A stretch of 64,000 nt of DNA from Arthrobacter psychrolactophilus. Lineage in GTDB: Bacteria > Actinomycetota > Actinomycetes > Actinomycetales > Micrococcaceae. This document shows positions 7,869 to 14,747 of the stretch, in pieces. The notes beneath the pieces are model-generated. The model did no database searches. It saw nothing but the letters and a program-made list of their open reading frames with translations, and was not told where the DNA came from. The DNA lies in the NCBI RefSeq assembly GCF_003219795.1, contig NZ_QJVC01000002.1, positions 1 to 64,000 on the forward strand, written 5' to 3'. How positions within the stretch are numbered: position 1 is the stretch's first letter; each line of letters starts with the position of its first letter. A program made the translations under genes and the position numbers.

Positions 7869-9257
7869 TTAGCCCGCCAGTACCTTGCCGGGGTTGAGAA
7901 TCCCCTGCGGGTCCAGCGCACTCTTGATGGCCAGCATGACCGGGATGGCGGATGCATGCTCCTTCACCAGGGAGGCAGTCTTGCCCAGTCCGATGCCGTG
8001 CTCACCCGTGCAGGTGCCTCCCATGGACAGGGCACGCTCAACGAGCCTGTCGTTGATGGCACCCGCTTTCACCAGAACGCCGTCGTCCCCGGGAGGAAGG
8101 ACAAAGGCGAGGTGGAAGTTGCCGTCGCCCACGTGGCCAACGATCGGGGCCAGCACACCCTCACGGTCGGTGTCGGCCTTCGTCAGCGTGATGCATTCGG
8201 CCAGCCTGGAAATTGGCACGCAAACGTCGGTTGACCAGGTGCTGGAGCCGGGAACCAGGGCCGTGTAGGACGGCAGGGCGTCGTGGCGGGCACGCCAGAT
8301 GCGGCTGATTTGATCGGGATCACTGGCGTAATCCCAGCCGGTCCCGCCGTTCACCAAGGCAAGCTTGCGGACCGCCTCCCCCTGATCGGCGATGTTCGTG
8401 GCCGAGCCCTCAAATTCAAAGATCAGCGTTGACATGACGGGAAGTCCCAGCCCGCTGTAACGGTTGACGGCATCGACAGTGACGTCATCGAGCAGTTCCA
8501 CCCTGGAGATGGGCACTCCGGACTCCAGTGTGGACTGGACCACGGCGGTGCAACTTTCCAGGGTGGGGAATGAGCAGATTGCCACGCTGGCTGCTTCAGG
8601 GATGCCGTACACGCGCAATGTCACTTCGGTCAGCACGCCAAGGGTTCCCTCGGCGCCGACGAACAGGTGCGTGAGGTCATATCCGGCTGCCGACTTGCGC
8701 GAGCGCCCGCCGGTCTTGATGATGGTCCCGTCCGCCAGGACCACTGTCAGGCCCAGCACGTTTTCCTTCATGGTGCCGTACCGGACCGCGGTGGTTCCGC
8801 TGGCGCCCGTGGAGGCCATGCCGCCAACGCTTGCATCCACGCCCGGGCCCACGGGGAACGTAAGCCCGTGGCCGGCCAGGGCCGCATTGAGGGCGCTCTT
8901 CATGACGCCGGCCTGGACTGTGGCGTCAAGGTCGGCGGAACCGATGCGCAGGATCTTGTCCATGCCGGACAGGTCCAGGCAGATGGAGTCGGCCGTGCTG
9001 TTGGCGCCACCTTCCAGCCCGGTTCCCGCCGCGATCGGCACCGCTGCCACGCCGTGGCGTGAACAAATGGCCAGAGCCTCGGATACGTCCCCGGTGCTGG
9101 TGCAATGCACCACGGCCATGGGCGCCTCCCACGGCAGGTGCGATCTGTCGTGCCCGCGGGCTGACCGGACACCGTCGTCAGTGTTGACCTTGCTTCCCAG
9201 CCCGGCCCGCAGCTCGGCCAGGACCGCCGTCTTATTGTCGGGTGCAAGCATTGTCAT
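7869..9257 (-). CDS. FAD-linked 2-hydroxyacid oxidase/dehydrogenase (GlcD/D-lactate dehydrogenase family)
   Basis: 462 residues. An N-terminal PCMH-type FAD domain has PIAAGTGLEGGANSTADSIC and GPGVDASVGGMASTGASG. The C-terminal FAD-oxidase domain has VGHVGDGNFHLAFVL and the terminal GEHGIGLGK ... LDPQGILNPGK motifs of GlcD/DLD enzymes. Such enzymes oxidise 2-hydroxyacids to 2-oxoacids and pass electrons to the respiratory chain or a partner. Oxidation of imidazole-lactate to imidazole-pyruvate is my context-based guess. AAGGA lies 8 nt before the first ATG. The upstream gene is the IclR regulator, and an operator-like site lies in the gap. Confidence 0.88.
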   Translation of the reverse strand: MTMLAPDNKTAVLAELRAGLGSKVNTDDGVRSARGHDRSHLPWEAPMAVVHCTSTGDVSEALAICSRHGVAAVPIAAGTGLEGGANSTADSICLDLSGMDKILRIGSADLDATVQAGVMKSALNAALAGHGLTFPVGPGVDASVGGMASTGASGTTAVRYGTMKENVLGLTVVLADGTIIKTGGRSRKSAAGYDLTHLFVGAEGTLGVLTEVTLRVYGIPEAASVAICSFPTLESCTAVVQSTLESGVPISRVELLDDVTVDAVNRYSGLGLPVMSTLIFEFEGSATNIADQGEAVRKLALVNGGTGWDYASDPDQISRIWRARHDALPSYTALVPGSSTWSTDVCVPISRLAECITLTKADTDREGVLAPIVGHVGDGNFHLAFVLPPGDDGVLVKAGAINDRLVERALSMGGTCTGEHGIGLGKTASLVKEHASAIPVMLAIKSALDPQGILNPGKVLAG

Positions 9258-9369
9258 TGGTTGTTTCCTTCGTGTTGCGTGGCTGTGGCGCGGCGCTGCA
9301 CCGGGGGGCTACCGCAACGATACCCACTGAATCCGAGCTTGTGCGGCCAATCACATTCCTGCGGGCCAA

Positions 9370-9385
9370 TTCTCGGATCCAAGAC
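9370..9385. promoter_or_regulatory. Candidate IclR operator upstream of the FAD oxidase
   Basis: The plus strand reads TTCTCGGATCCAAGAC, matching the site at 4794-4809 in 13 of 16 positions. It lies 113 bp before the FAD oxidase start, in the 158-bp gap after the IclR gene. That indicates a separately controlled promoter for the oxidase. Confidence 0.6.
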
Positions 9386-9415
9386 ATTTTCCCATGTTCG
9401 ACGGCGGCCGGCCCG

Positions 9416-10255
9416 TCACCCACTGGGGCGCAGCCGGCGCGAAATCTCCGTGGCGCAGCGGGTCACCTCGGGCAGCCATTGCGCAGCCAGGTCCTCCACG
9501 TCCACGGTGCGTTCCTGGAGAATTCCCTCGGCCTCATTCCGTGCCGCGGCCGCCGGGCTCAACGCCGGGCGGTTGGCCACAGTGAGCGTCACGCTGGCCA
9601 CGGCCAGCCCGCTGTGGTCAAGGACGGGGACGGCGATGCTGGAAAATCCGTCGGTGATCTCGTCTTGTTCCCACGAGAAGCCCCGCTCCCGAATCCGCAC
9701 CAGCAGCTCATTGAGCGCCGGCACCGAGTGCACGCCCGTTTCATACCGCGTGGGGAAGGCTTCAGGCCCCGGATACAGGGCAGCAAGCTGCTCGGCCGAC
9801 ATCGAAGCAAGCATGGCGCGCCCGCTTGCCGTCAGGTGGGCGGGCAGCCGAACACCTGGATTCGTCACCAGCGCGGACTGCCGCTTGGCCCGTTCCTCAA
9901 TGACGTAAATGACCTCGCGGCCGTGCATGACGGCAAGGTGGGCGGTGCGCTTGGTGCGCTCCACCAGCTGCGCTATGGGAAATCTGGCTAGCCGCTGCAG
10001 CGGCGCCTGGCGTGAATAGCCGGTGCCAAGCTCGTGCGCCGTGACGCCGAGCGCATACTTGCGCTCCTCGGGCAGGTGAACCACAAAGCCGTCATCCACC
10101 AGCGCGGCCAGCAGGTGGTAGGTGGTGGAGCGCGGCAGCTCCACCTCGCGGGCAATGGCGGCCGCCCCCACCGGGCCGGCCTGCGCCGCCACATAGCGAA
10201 GCACCGAAAGGACGTTCTTGGCGGCTGGAACCTGCGGCAAATTCTGTGTACCCAT
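9416..10255 (-). CDS. IclR-family transcriptional regulator (candidate HutR-like)
   Basis: 279 residues. Residues about 10-70 form the IclR winged helix-turn-helix (AKNVLSVLRYVAAQ, AREVELPRSTTYHLLAALVDDGFV). Residues about 80-265 form the effector-binding domain, including LPAHLTASGRAMLA and ITDGFSSIAVPVLDHSG. It is divergent from the CaiB/BaiF transferase gene, with a perfect 16-bp palindrome 23 bp before its own start. Related sites lie before the FAD oxidase, the NCS1 permease and hutU. Corynebacterial HutR is also of IclR type and, from memory, uses a TCTGwwATwCCAGA-like operator. The TCTGNNATNNCAGA core here fits that, so urocanate is a reasonable effector candidate. Confidence 0.9.
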   Translation of the reverse strand: MGTQNLPQVPAAKNVLSVLRYVAAQAGPVGAAAIAREVELPRSTTYHLLAALVDDGFVVHLPEERKYALGVTAHELGTGYSRQAPLQRLARFPIAQLVERTKRTAHLAVMHGREVIYVIEERAKRQSALVTNPGVRLPAHLTASGRAMLASMSAEQLAALYPGPEAFPTRYETGVHSVPALNELLVRIRERGFSWEQDEITDGFSSIAVPVLDHSGLAVASVTLTVANRPALSPAAAARNEAEGILQERTVDVEDLAAQWLPEVTRCATEISRRLRPSG

Positions 10256-10277
10256 AGAGCTATCGTAACCGCTGTTC

Positions 10278-10293
10278 GTCTGTGATCACAGAC
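10278..10293. promoter_or_regulatory. Perfect palindromic operator between the IclR regulator and CaiB/BaiF genes
   Basis: GTCTGTGATCACAGAC is a perfect 16-bp palindrome. It lies 23 bp before the regulator start and 106 bp before the transferase start. It is the best member of a set with 4794-4809, 9370-9385 and 1930-1945. Confidence 0.8.
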
Positions 10294-10398
10294 GGGATGC
10301 CGCGCCGAACTGGGATTCTCAGCGCTTTCAGTGCTGTGATGGTACTAACAGTTGCCGCATTGCCGGACCCTCCCCCACATTCAAAGGCTGAATCTTCC

Positions 10399-11589
10399 AT
10401 GACCACTCCCCCTCCGGCCACGGCCGCCCAAGAGCCCGCTGCGCTGAACCGTCCCGGATCCCTTGAAGGCCTGCGCGTGCTGGACCTGTCCCGGGTGCTG
10501 GCGGGCCCCTTTTGTGCCATGATCCTGGCGGACCTCGGCGCTGAAGTCATCAAGGTGGAAAGCCCCGACGGCGACGATTCCCGCCACTTCGGCCCCTGGT
10601 ACAACGGTGAATCCGCCTACTACCGCCTGTTCAACCGCAGCAAGTACGGCGTCACGATGGACCTGAAGGATGCAGCGGAGCGTGAGCGCCTGCTCGCATT
10701 GGTGCGGCGGTCCGACGTCGTGATTGAAAACTTCCGCCCCGGCGTCATGGACCGGCTCGGCCTGTCTGCGGAGAGCCTCATGGCGGAAAACCCCAGGCTG
10801 GTCATTGTCAGCATTTCCGGCTTCGGCCAAGCCGGGCCGCTGCAAAAGGCGCCCGCCTACGACCTCATTGCCCAGGCCATGAGCGGGCTGATGTCCATTA
10901 CCGGTTGGCCGGATGGGCAGGCCACACGCATTGGCATTAGCATTGGCGATGTCATTCCGGGGCTCTACGGGGCCATCGCGGCGCTGGCCGCCATCAACGA
11001 ACGCCACAACACGGGCATGGGCCAACACATTGACGTCGCCATGCTGGACAGTCTGATTTCCGTGCTGGAATCCGTGGGCATGCGCGCCCTGCACGGCGAG
11101 GAGCCGGTGGCCTGCGGCAACGACCACGCCATGTCCACCCCGTTCAGCACCTACCAAACCGGGCGTGGCCCCATCGCCATCGCGATTGCCGGCGACAGGC
11201 TGTTCCCCCGCCTCACGGAGGCGTTGAACCGGCCCGAATGGTTGGTGGATGAACGCTTCCGCGAGCAGACCCGCCGGAATGAATTCCCGGTCGAATTCCG
11301 CGCCGCATTGGAGGAGGCCCTGAGCCCGTTCACCGACGACGAGGCGATCGAGCTGCTGTCCGCCCACCATGTGCCAGTATCCAAGGTCCAGACGGTCAAC
11401 GAGGCACTGACCAGCGAGCATTCGGAATATCGCGGCACCGTGGCCACGGAGTCGGACGGCTTCAAGACCCTGGCCTCACCCCTGCGACTGACCGGCTCGG
11501 TGCCGCCCTCCCCCGCCCCCACGCTGGGCCAGCACAATGACCAGATCGGCACCTGGCTGGAAGGTCCTGTTCGGACGGGACGTCCATAG
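10399..11589 (+). CDS. CaiB/BaiF (family III) CoA-transferase
   Basis: 396 residues from the chosen ATG, a normal length for the family. It shows LEGLRVLDLSRVLAGPF near the start, LADLGAEVIKVESPDGDD with the catalytic Asp typical of family III, RSKYGVTMDLK, and ENFRPGVMDRLGL. These enzymes move CoA between organic acids through enzyme-bound intermediates. The open frame starts at 10282, inside the operator, so I prefer the ATG at 10399 where homology begins; its ribosome site (AAAGG, 11 nt away) is weak. In the proposed pathway it would activate imidazole-propionate with CoA from urocanyl-CoA, releasing urocanate for HutU. A glutarate or other dicarboxylate role is the main alternative. Confidence 0.85.
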   Translation: MTTPPPATAAQEPAALNRPGSLEGLRVLDLSRVLAGPFCAMILADLGAEVIKVESPDGDDSRHFGPWYNGESAYYRLFNRSKYGVTMDLKDAAERERLLALVRRSDVVIENFRPGVMDRLGLSAESLMAENPRLVIVSISGFGQAGPLQKAPAYDLIAQAMSGLMSITGWPDGQATRIGISIGDVIPGLYGAIAALAAINERHNTGMGQHIDVAMLDSLISVLESVGMRALHGEEPVACGNDHAMSTPFSTYQTGRGPIAIAIAGDRLFPRLTEALNRPEWLVDERFREQTRRNEFPVEFRAALEEALSPFTDDEAIELLSAHHVPVSKVQTVNEALTSEHSEYRGTVATESDGFKTLASPLRLTGSVPPSPAPTLGQHNDQIGTWLEGPVRTGRP

Positions 11590-11609
11590 TCCCCGGTTAG
11601 ACTGGGCCG

Positions 11610-11789
11610 ATGCCCGCCACCAAAGCACCGCTCCGCCGCACCCTGTCCAGGGTTGCCCTTGGCGTGCTGGCGACTCTGTTGGTGTGGCTGTTTTTCGCGT
11701 TCCAGCTCTTCTACAACGTGCATACTCCGCCGCTGAAAGCGGCCGATGCCGTGGTGATGCTGCCTGCTGTGTCCGCTTCGATGGCTTGA
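11610..11789 (+). pseudogene. 5' fragment of a YdcF/DUF218-family gene
   Basis: The frame from the ATG at 11610 reads MPATKAPLRRTLSRVALG and reaches FQLFYNVHT and ADAVVML. It matches the start of the intact DUF218 gene at 35651-36238 almost residue for residue (MPATK-P-RR, QLFYNVHT, ADAVVML). Even the bases just before the ATG are alike. Similarity stops abruptly near 11763 and the frame ends in eight unrelated residues. The break coincides with the start of IS110-type sequence. Confidence 0.8.
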
Positions 11790-12463
11790 TATGAAGATTG
11801 CCCAGAGTTGATGTCTGTGGCTCGTTACAGGAATGCCTCGTGAGTGACCCCCATGCGGGCTGCCGGCCGCACTATGGCCGGAACAATCCGAACCGTCAAA
11901 GAGAAAGGAATGAGTATCAATGCCCACTGTCGCGCATCTATATCCATTCATTATCGGTGTAGACACCCATGCCCGAACCCATACCTACGCCGTGACCGCC
12001 GCCAACGGTGAGCAACTCGGCATCGAGACTTTCTCCAGTACGTCCCGGGACGGAAGCGGGCGACCTCTTGGGTAGCGCGCCGTACTCAAGGCTACGCTGA
12101 TACGCTCTGGGTCATTGAAGGGGTCGGTAGCTACGGTGCCTTACTCACAGGCACAGTTTCACGCACTGGTTACCGTGTGGTGGAGGGACCCCAGACATAT
12201 GGTCCAGCCCGGCGTGGTGCCGGAAAATCAGACCTGTTAGATGCCGCCGCTATTGCTGCGACGGCACTGCCACTTGAAGAGCCTCATCTACGCAATCCAC
12301 GACAGGACGACGGGATTCGTTCGGCTCTACGGTGTTTTGGTGGATGCTAGAGAACAGATGACGCTTGAACGAACAGCCAAAGCTAACGCGCTCACTGCTC
12401 TTCTAAGGACCATGGATCTGGCTGTTGATGTGTGGAAGCCTCTGAGCGATACGCGGATCGTAA
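11764..12463 (+). mobile_element. Decayed IS110-family insertion sequence with broken transposase
   Basis: From the ATG at 11920 the frame reads IIGVDTHARTHTYAVTAANG, the first Asp motif of the DEDD transposases of IS110 elements. A frameshift near 12060 moves the signal to another frame with LWVIEGVGSYGALL and GAGKSDLLDAAAIA. A second shift near 12330 leads to VDAREQMTLERTAKANALTA. It ends near 12463 where FecCD permease sequence begins. Two frameshifts and the missing C-terminal transposase domain make it inactive. Element ends were not resolved; the left limit is where DUF218 similarity stops. Confidence 0.75.
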
Positions 12464-12663
12464 CTACAGCCGCCCGGGCCTTGGTGGGCGCCCGGCATGG
12501 CCGGCTGATCCCGGTGTCGATGCTGCTGGGCGCGCTCCTGGTCTCCGTGGCCGATATTTTGGGCCGGACCCTGATTTCGCCGGCCCAGATTCCAGCCGGG
12601 CTGATGATCGCCCTGATGGGCGGCCCCTACTTCGTATGGCTGCTCCGGCGCTCGCGCGGGTAG
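12464..12663 (+). pseudogene. C-terminal fragment of a FecCD-type siderophore ABC permease
   Basis: The frame reads TAARALVGARHGRLIPVSML, then LGRTLISPAQIPAGLM, and ends MGGPYFVWLLRRSRG. This is the C-terminal signature of iron-siderophore importer permeases. Only about 66 of roughly 340 residues remain. The fragment is fused in frame to IS110-derived sequence, which gives a misleading 140-codon reading frame from 12241. Confidence 0.8.
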
Positions 12664-12672
12664 CCTGCCGCG

Positions 12673-13095
12673 TCAGGCGTGGGCCAGGAAGTCCCGAATC
12701 AGGGTGCTGATCAGTTCCGGGCGCTCAGCAATCAACCCGTGGCCGGCGCCGGGCACGATGGCGAGCTGCGCCCCCGGAATCGACGCCGCAATCAGCAGGC
12801 TGTGCGCCGGCGGGATTGAGCCCCGGTCCCCCGACATGATGAGCTTCGGTGCGCTGACGGCGGCCAGATGGGCCGGATCGAGGTTCGGCTCGCTGGTCCA
12901 CAGCCGCATGAGTTTAGCCAGGACCCCGTCTGCATGCCCGACACCATCCGGCGAGAGCCGCCCATAATGCATCCGCTCCAAATCCGGCTTCGGTTCCCCG
13001 GCAATAGGAGCCGACGGCGGGGAGTCCAGTCTGGGGCCATTGCCAGCTGCGGGGGTGAAGACGCCGGGATCAAGGTTGGCGCTGATAGCTACCAA
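12673..13095 (-). pseudogene. 5'-truncated alpha/beta hydrolase
   Basis: The minus strand encodes the C-terminal half of an alpha/beta hydrolase. The VVAISANLDPG segment that normally follows the nucleophile strand is present, as are the acidic residue in MSGDRGSIP and the catalytic His in PGAGHGLIAERPEL. The nucleophile elbow and everything before it are missing. The match ends exactly where an unrelated plus-strand gene fragment begins near 13094, so the 5' part was deleted. Its 3' end lies close to the FecCD remnant. Confidence 0.75.
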
Positions 13096-13521
13096 TATAC
13101 GACGGCGTCATGGGCACCTTTCGCTGCTGCGTTGGCATCCGCCCGTGGTGTCCTGGCTGACGACGCCGCCATCCAGGAGGCGGCGGATACAGCGGCACGG
13201 AAGCTGTCCGAGGCACAGGCACTTCTGGTCAAGTCCATACCGGTCAAGCTTGCGGCGGAACAGAGCTGCGCGGGGCCCAACGTCAAAATGAAGGTGAGCG
13301 TTGTCAATGACAGCGATCTGCGCGTCACTGTGGTCCTGAAGACATTGTTCGGGACCAAGACCTTCAACGATCTGGACCCGGGAGCCACCCGGTTCAATCC
13401 CTTCAATGCTCAGTCTCAGAATATCGCCAAGGGAACCGTCGACGCCGAGGTGACTGCCACCGTTGACGGCAAATCAGTGACTCAGCACCAGACACTGCTG
13501 TACCCGTCCCACAGCTGCTGA
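13094..13521 (+). pseudogene. 3' fragment of an exported FIVAR-domain protein
   Basis: The frame gains coding character at about 13094 with QYTTASWAPFAAALASARGV, a typical FIVAR repeat found in large secreted glycosidases. It continues into a beta-rich tail containing VSVVNDSDLRVTVVLKTLFG and ends TLLYPSHSC. There is no start or signal peptide; the sequence upstream in this frame is antisense to the alpha/beta hydrolase fragment. Both fragments lost their 5' ends at the same point, as expected from one deletion or recombination event. Confidence 0.65.
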
Positions 13522-13571
13522 GCCACGAGGGAAAGGACACCCAGAGAAGGGCTCCAAAATCGCCTGCTGAA

Positions 13572-13630
13572 TCGAGGTGACATGCAATGGTGATGTTGCG
13601 CGACAACATCACCATTGTGTGTCACCTCGA
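13572..13630. repeat. Large palindrome, copy 1, left of the DUF559-like gene
   Basis: Two 27-nt arms (13572-13598 and 13604-13630) pair with two mismatches around CGCGA. The outer part is TCGAGGTGACATG and the inner part TGGTGATGTTG. A closely related palindrome lies at 14642-14712 on the other side of the same gene. It could also act as a terminator, but it has no U-tract. Confidence 0.85.
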
Positions 13631-13676
13631 ATTCGGGGTAGAACTCCGGGCCTGTGGATAAACCTTACATCTCCCG

Positions 13677-13701
13677 GTTTCCCGGAAAACGTTCGGGAAA
13701 C
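13677..13701. promoter_or_regulatory. Inverted repeat just upstream of the DUF559-like start
   Basis: GTTTCCCG (13677-13684) and CGGGAAAC (13694-13701) are perfect inverted arms with a 9-nt spacer, ending 8 bp before the ATG at 13710. The position suits an autoregulatory operator or a translation-blocking hairpin. Confidence 0.45.
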
Positions 13702-13709
13702 AATTGAGT

Positions 13710-14663
13710 ATGCACCGATTCGAGCTTCCAAAGCATCTACGTAAGACGTCGTTCACGGTCATGAATTCCGACGCCGCGGGCGTACCCCGCGAACGAACCA
13801 GGGCTAGTGATCTCATCTACGTCTCCCGAGGTATACGCGTGCCCACCGACGCGGAGCTGAAGGGATCCGCAGCGTTGGCAGCATATACGGAGGTCAATCC
13901 TCGCAGTGTCTTGAGCCATCTCTCCGCGGCGCACCTGTGGGGCATCCCTTTGCCATGGGGCCGTGAAGAAGATTGGCGGATCCATTTGGCTAACCCCGCC
14001 GCTCAGAGAGCCCCACGGCGGGCCAACGTCGTCGGGCATCGTTTGAATCTCCTAAGTGGAGAAATTTGGCTCTTCAATGGCGTCCGGCTAACAAGTTGCG
14101 CCCGGACGTGGCTGGATTTGGCGCCAAGCCTGTCACTCAATGATCTGATCGCTGCTGGTGACTTTCTGGTGTGCAGTCACGGACCCGAATTCCCCGCCCC
14201 TCGCACCGCGAAGTGCACCATTGAAGATCTGGCTCAGGTCATTGCCCATCATCCGGGCGTCCGAGGAATACGCAAAGCCCGCGCTGCCCTGGAACTCATT
14301 AGGGTGGGCTCCGATTCTCCTCCCGAGACCTTCATGCGTCTCGCATTGGTTGAAGCGGGCCTTCCCGAACCCGAGCTCAACGTCGTCGTCAGGAATGAGT
14401 ATGGGGTCGCTGTGCTCTGGCCCGACGGCGCATACCCCGAATACAAGCTCAGTCTGCAATACGACGGCATCCACCACAACGATTCGCGACAGTATGAGCA
14501 CGATATTGAGCGTTTGGAGACCACGAAGCGTTTGGGCTGGGTCGAAATTCGGATCTCACGCAACGATCTACGAGGTGATCACCCAGCTGTCGTGCAAAAA
14601 ATAGCTGCTGCCTTGCGCGCAAAAAACTGGCGCCCGAATAGTCCTCATCGAGGTGACATGTAG
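13710..14663 (+). CDS. DUF559/Vsr-like endonuclease-domain protein with AbiEi-like N-terminus
   Basis: 317 residues from the ATG at 13710 (a TTG two codons earlier is possible). The N-terminal half (ASDLIYVSRGIRVPTD, then VLSHLSAAHLWGIPLP, then TSCARTWLDLA) resembles the winged-helix and wall domain seen in AbiEi-type and related actinobacterial proteins. The C-terminal 100 residues (AYPEYKLSLQYDGIHHN, RLETTKRLGWVEIRIS) resemble the PD-(D/E)XK fold of DUF559 and Vsr nucleases. The last residues, SPHRGDM, and the stop codon are encoded inside the left arm of the palindrome at 14642-14712. Such genes recur in Micrococcaceae, but their function is not established to my knowledge. No toxin partner is adjacent. 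Confidence 0.8.
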   Translation: MHRFELPKHLRKTSFTVMNSDAAGVPRERTRASDLIYVSRGIRVPTDAELKGSAALAAYTEVNPRSVLSHLSAAHLWGIPLPWGREEDWRIHLANPAAQRAPRRANVVGHRLNLLSGEIWLFNGVRLTSCARTWLDLAPSLSLNDLIAAGDFLVCSHGPEFPAPRTAKCTIEDLAQVIAHHPGVRGIRKARAALELIRVGSDSPPETFMRLALVEAGLPEPELNVVVRNEYGVAVLWPDGAYPEYKLSLQYDGIHHNDSRQYEHDIERLETTKRLGWVEIRISRNDLRGDHPAVVQKIAAALRAKNWRPNSPHRGDM

Positions 14664-14712
14664 TGGTGGTGTTCCGCAAAAACATCACCATGACATGTCA
14701 CCTCGATGAGGA
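14642..14712. repeat. Large palindrome, copy 2, right of the DUF559-like gene
   Basis: Outer arms of 19 nt (14642-14660 and 14694-14712) are perfectly complementary. Inner arms TGGTGGTGTT and AACATCACCA pair with one mismatch. It shares the TCGAGGTGACATG outer block and the inner block with the palindrome at 13572-13630. The DUF559-like gene ends inside its left arm. Confidence 0.85.
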
Positions 14713-14747
14713 GGCAGGTGTCCGTGGCGGGTGAGAGTCGACGTCGG

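Noticed and set aside
10381-11421. A 346-codon minus-strand frame opposite the CaiB/BaiF gene
   Set aside because: It is the shadow of the transferase, which is well supported on the plus strand.
12241-12663. A 140-codon plus-strand reading frame that looks like an intact small gene
   Set aside because: Its first half is out-of-frame and in-frame IS110 transposase and its second half is the tail of a FecCD permease. It is a chance fusion of two fragments.
13710-14663. A type IV abortive-infection antitoxin (AbiEi) with a partner toxin
   Set aside because: Only the N-terminal half is AbiEi-like, the C-terminus is DUF559/Vsr-like, and no AbiEii nucleotidyltransferase gene lies next to it.
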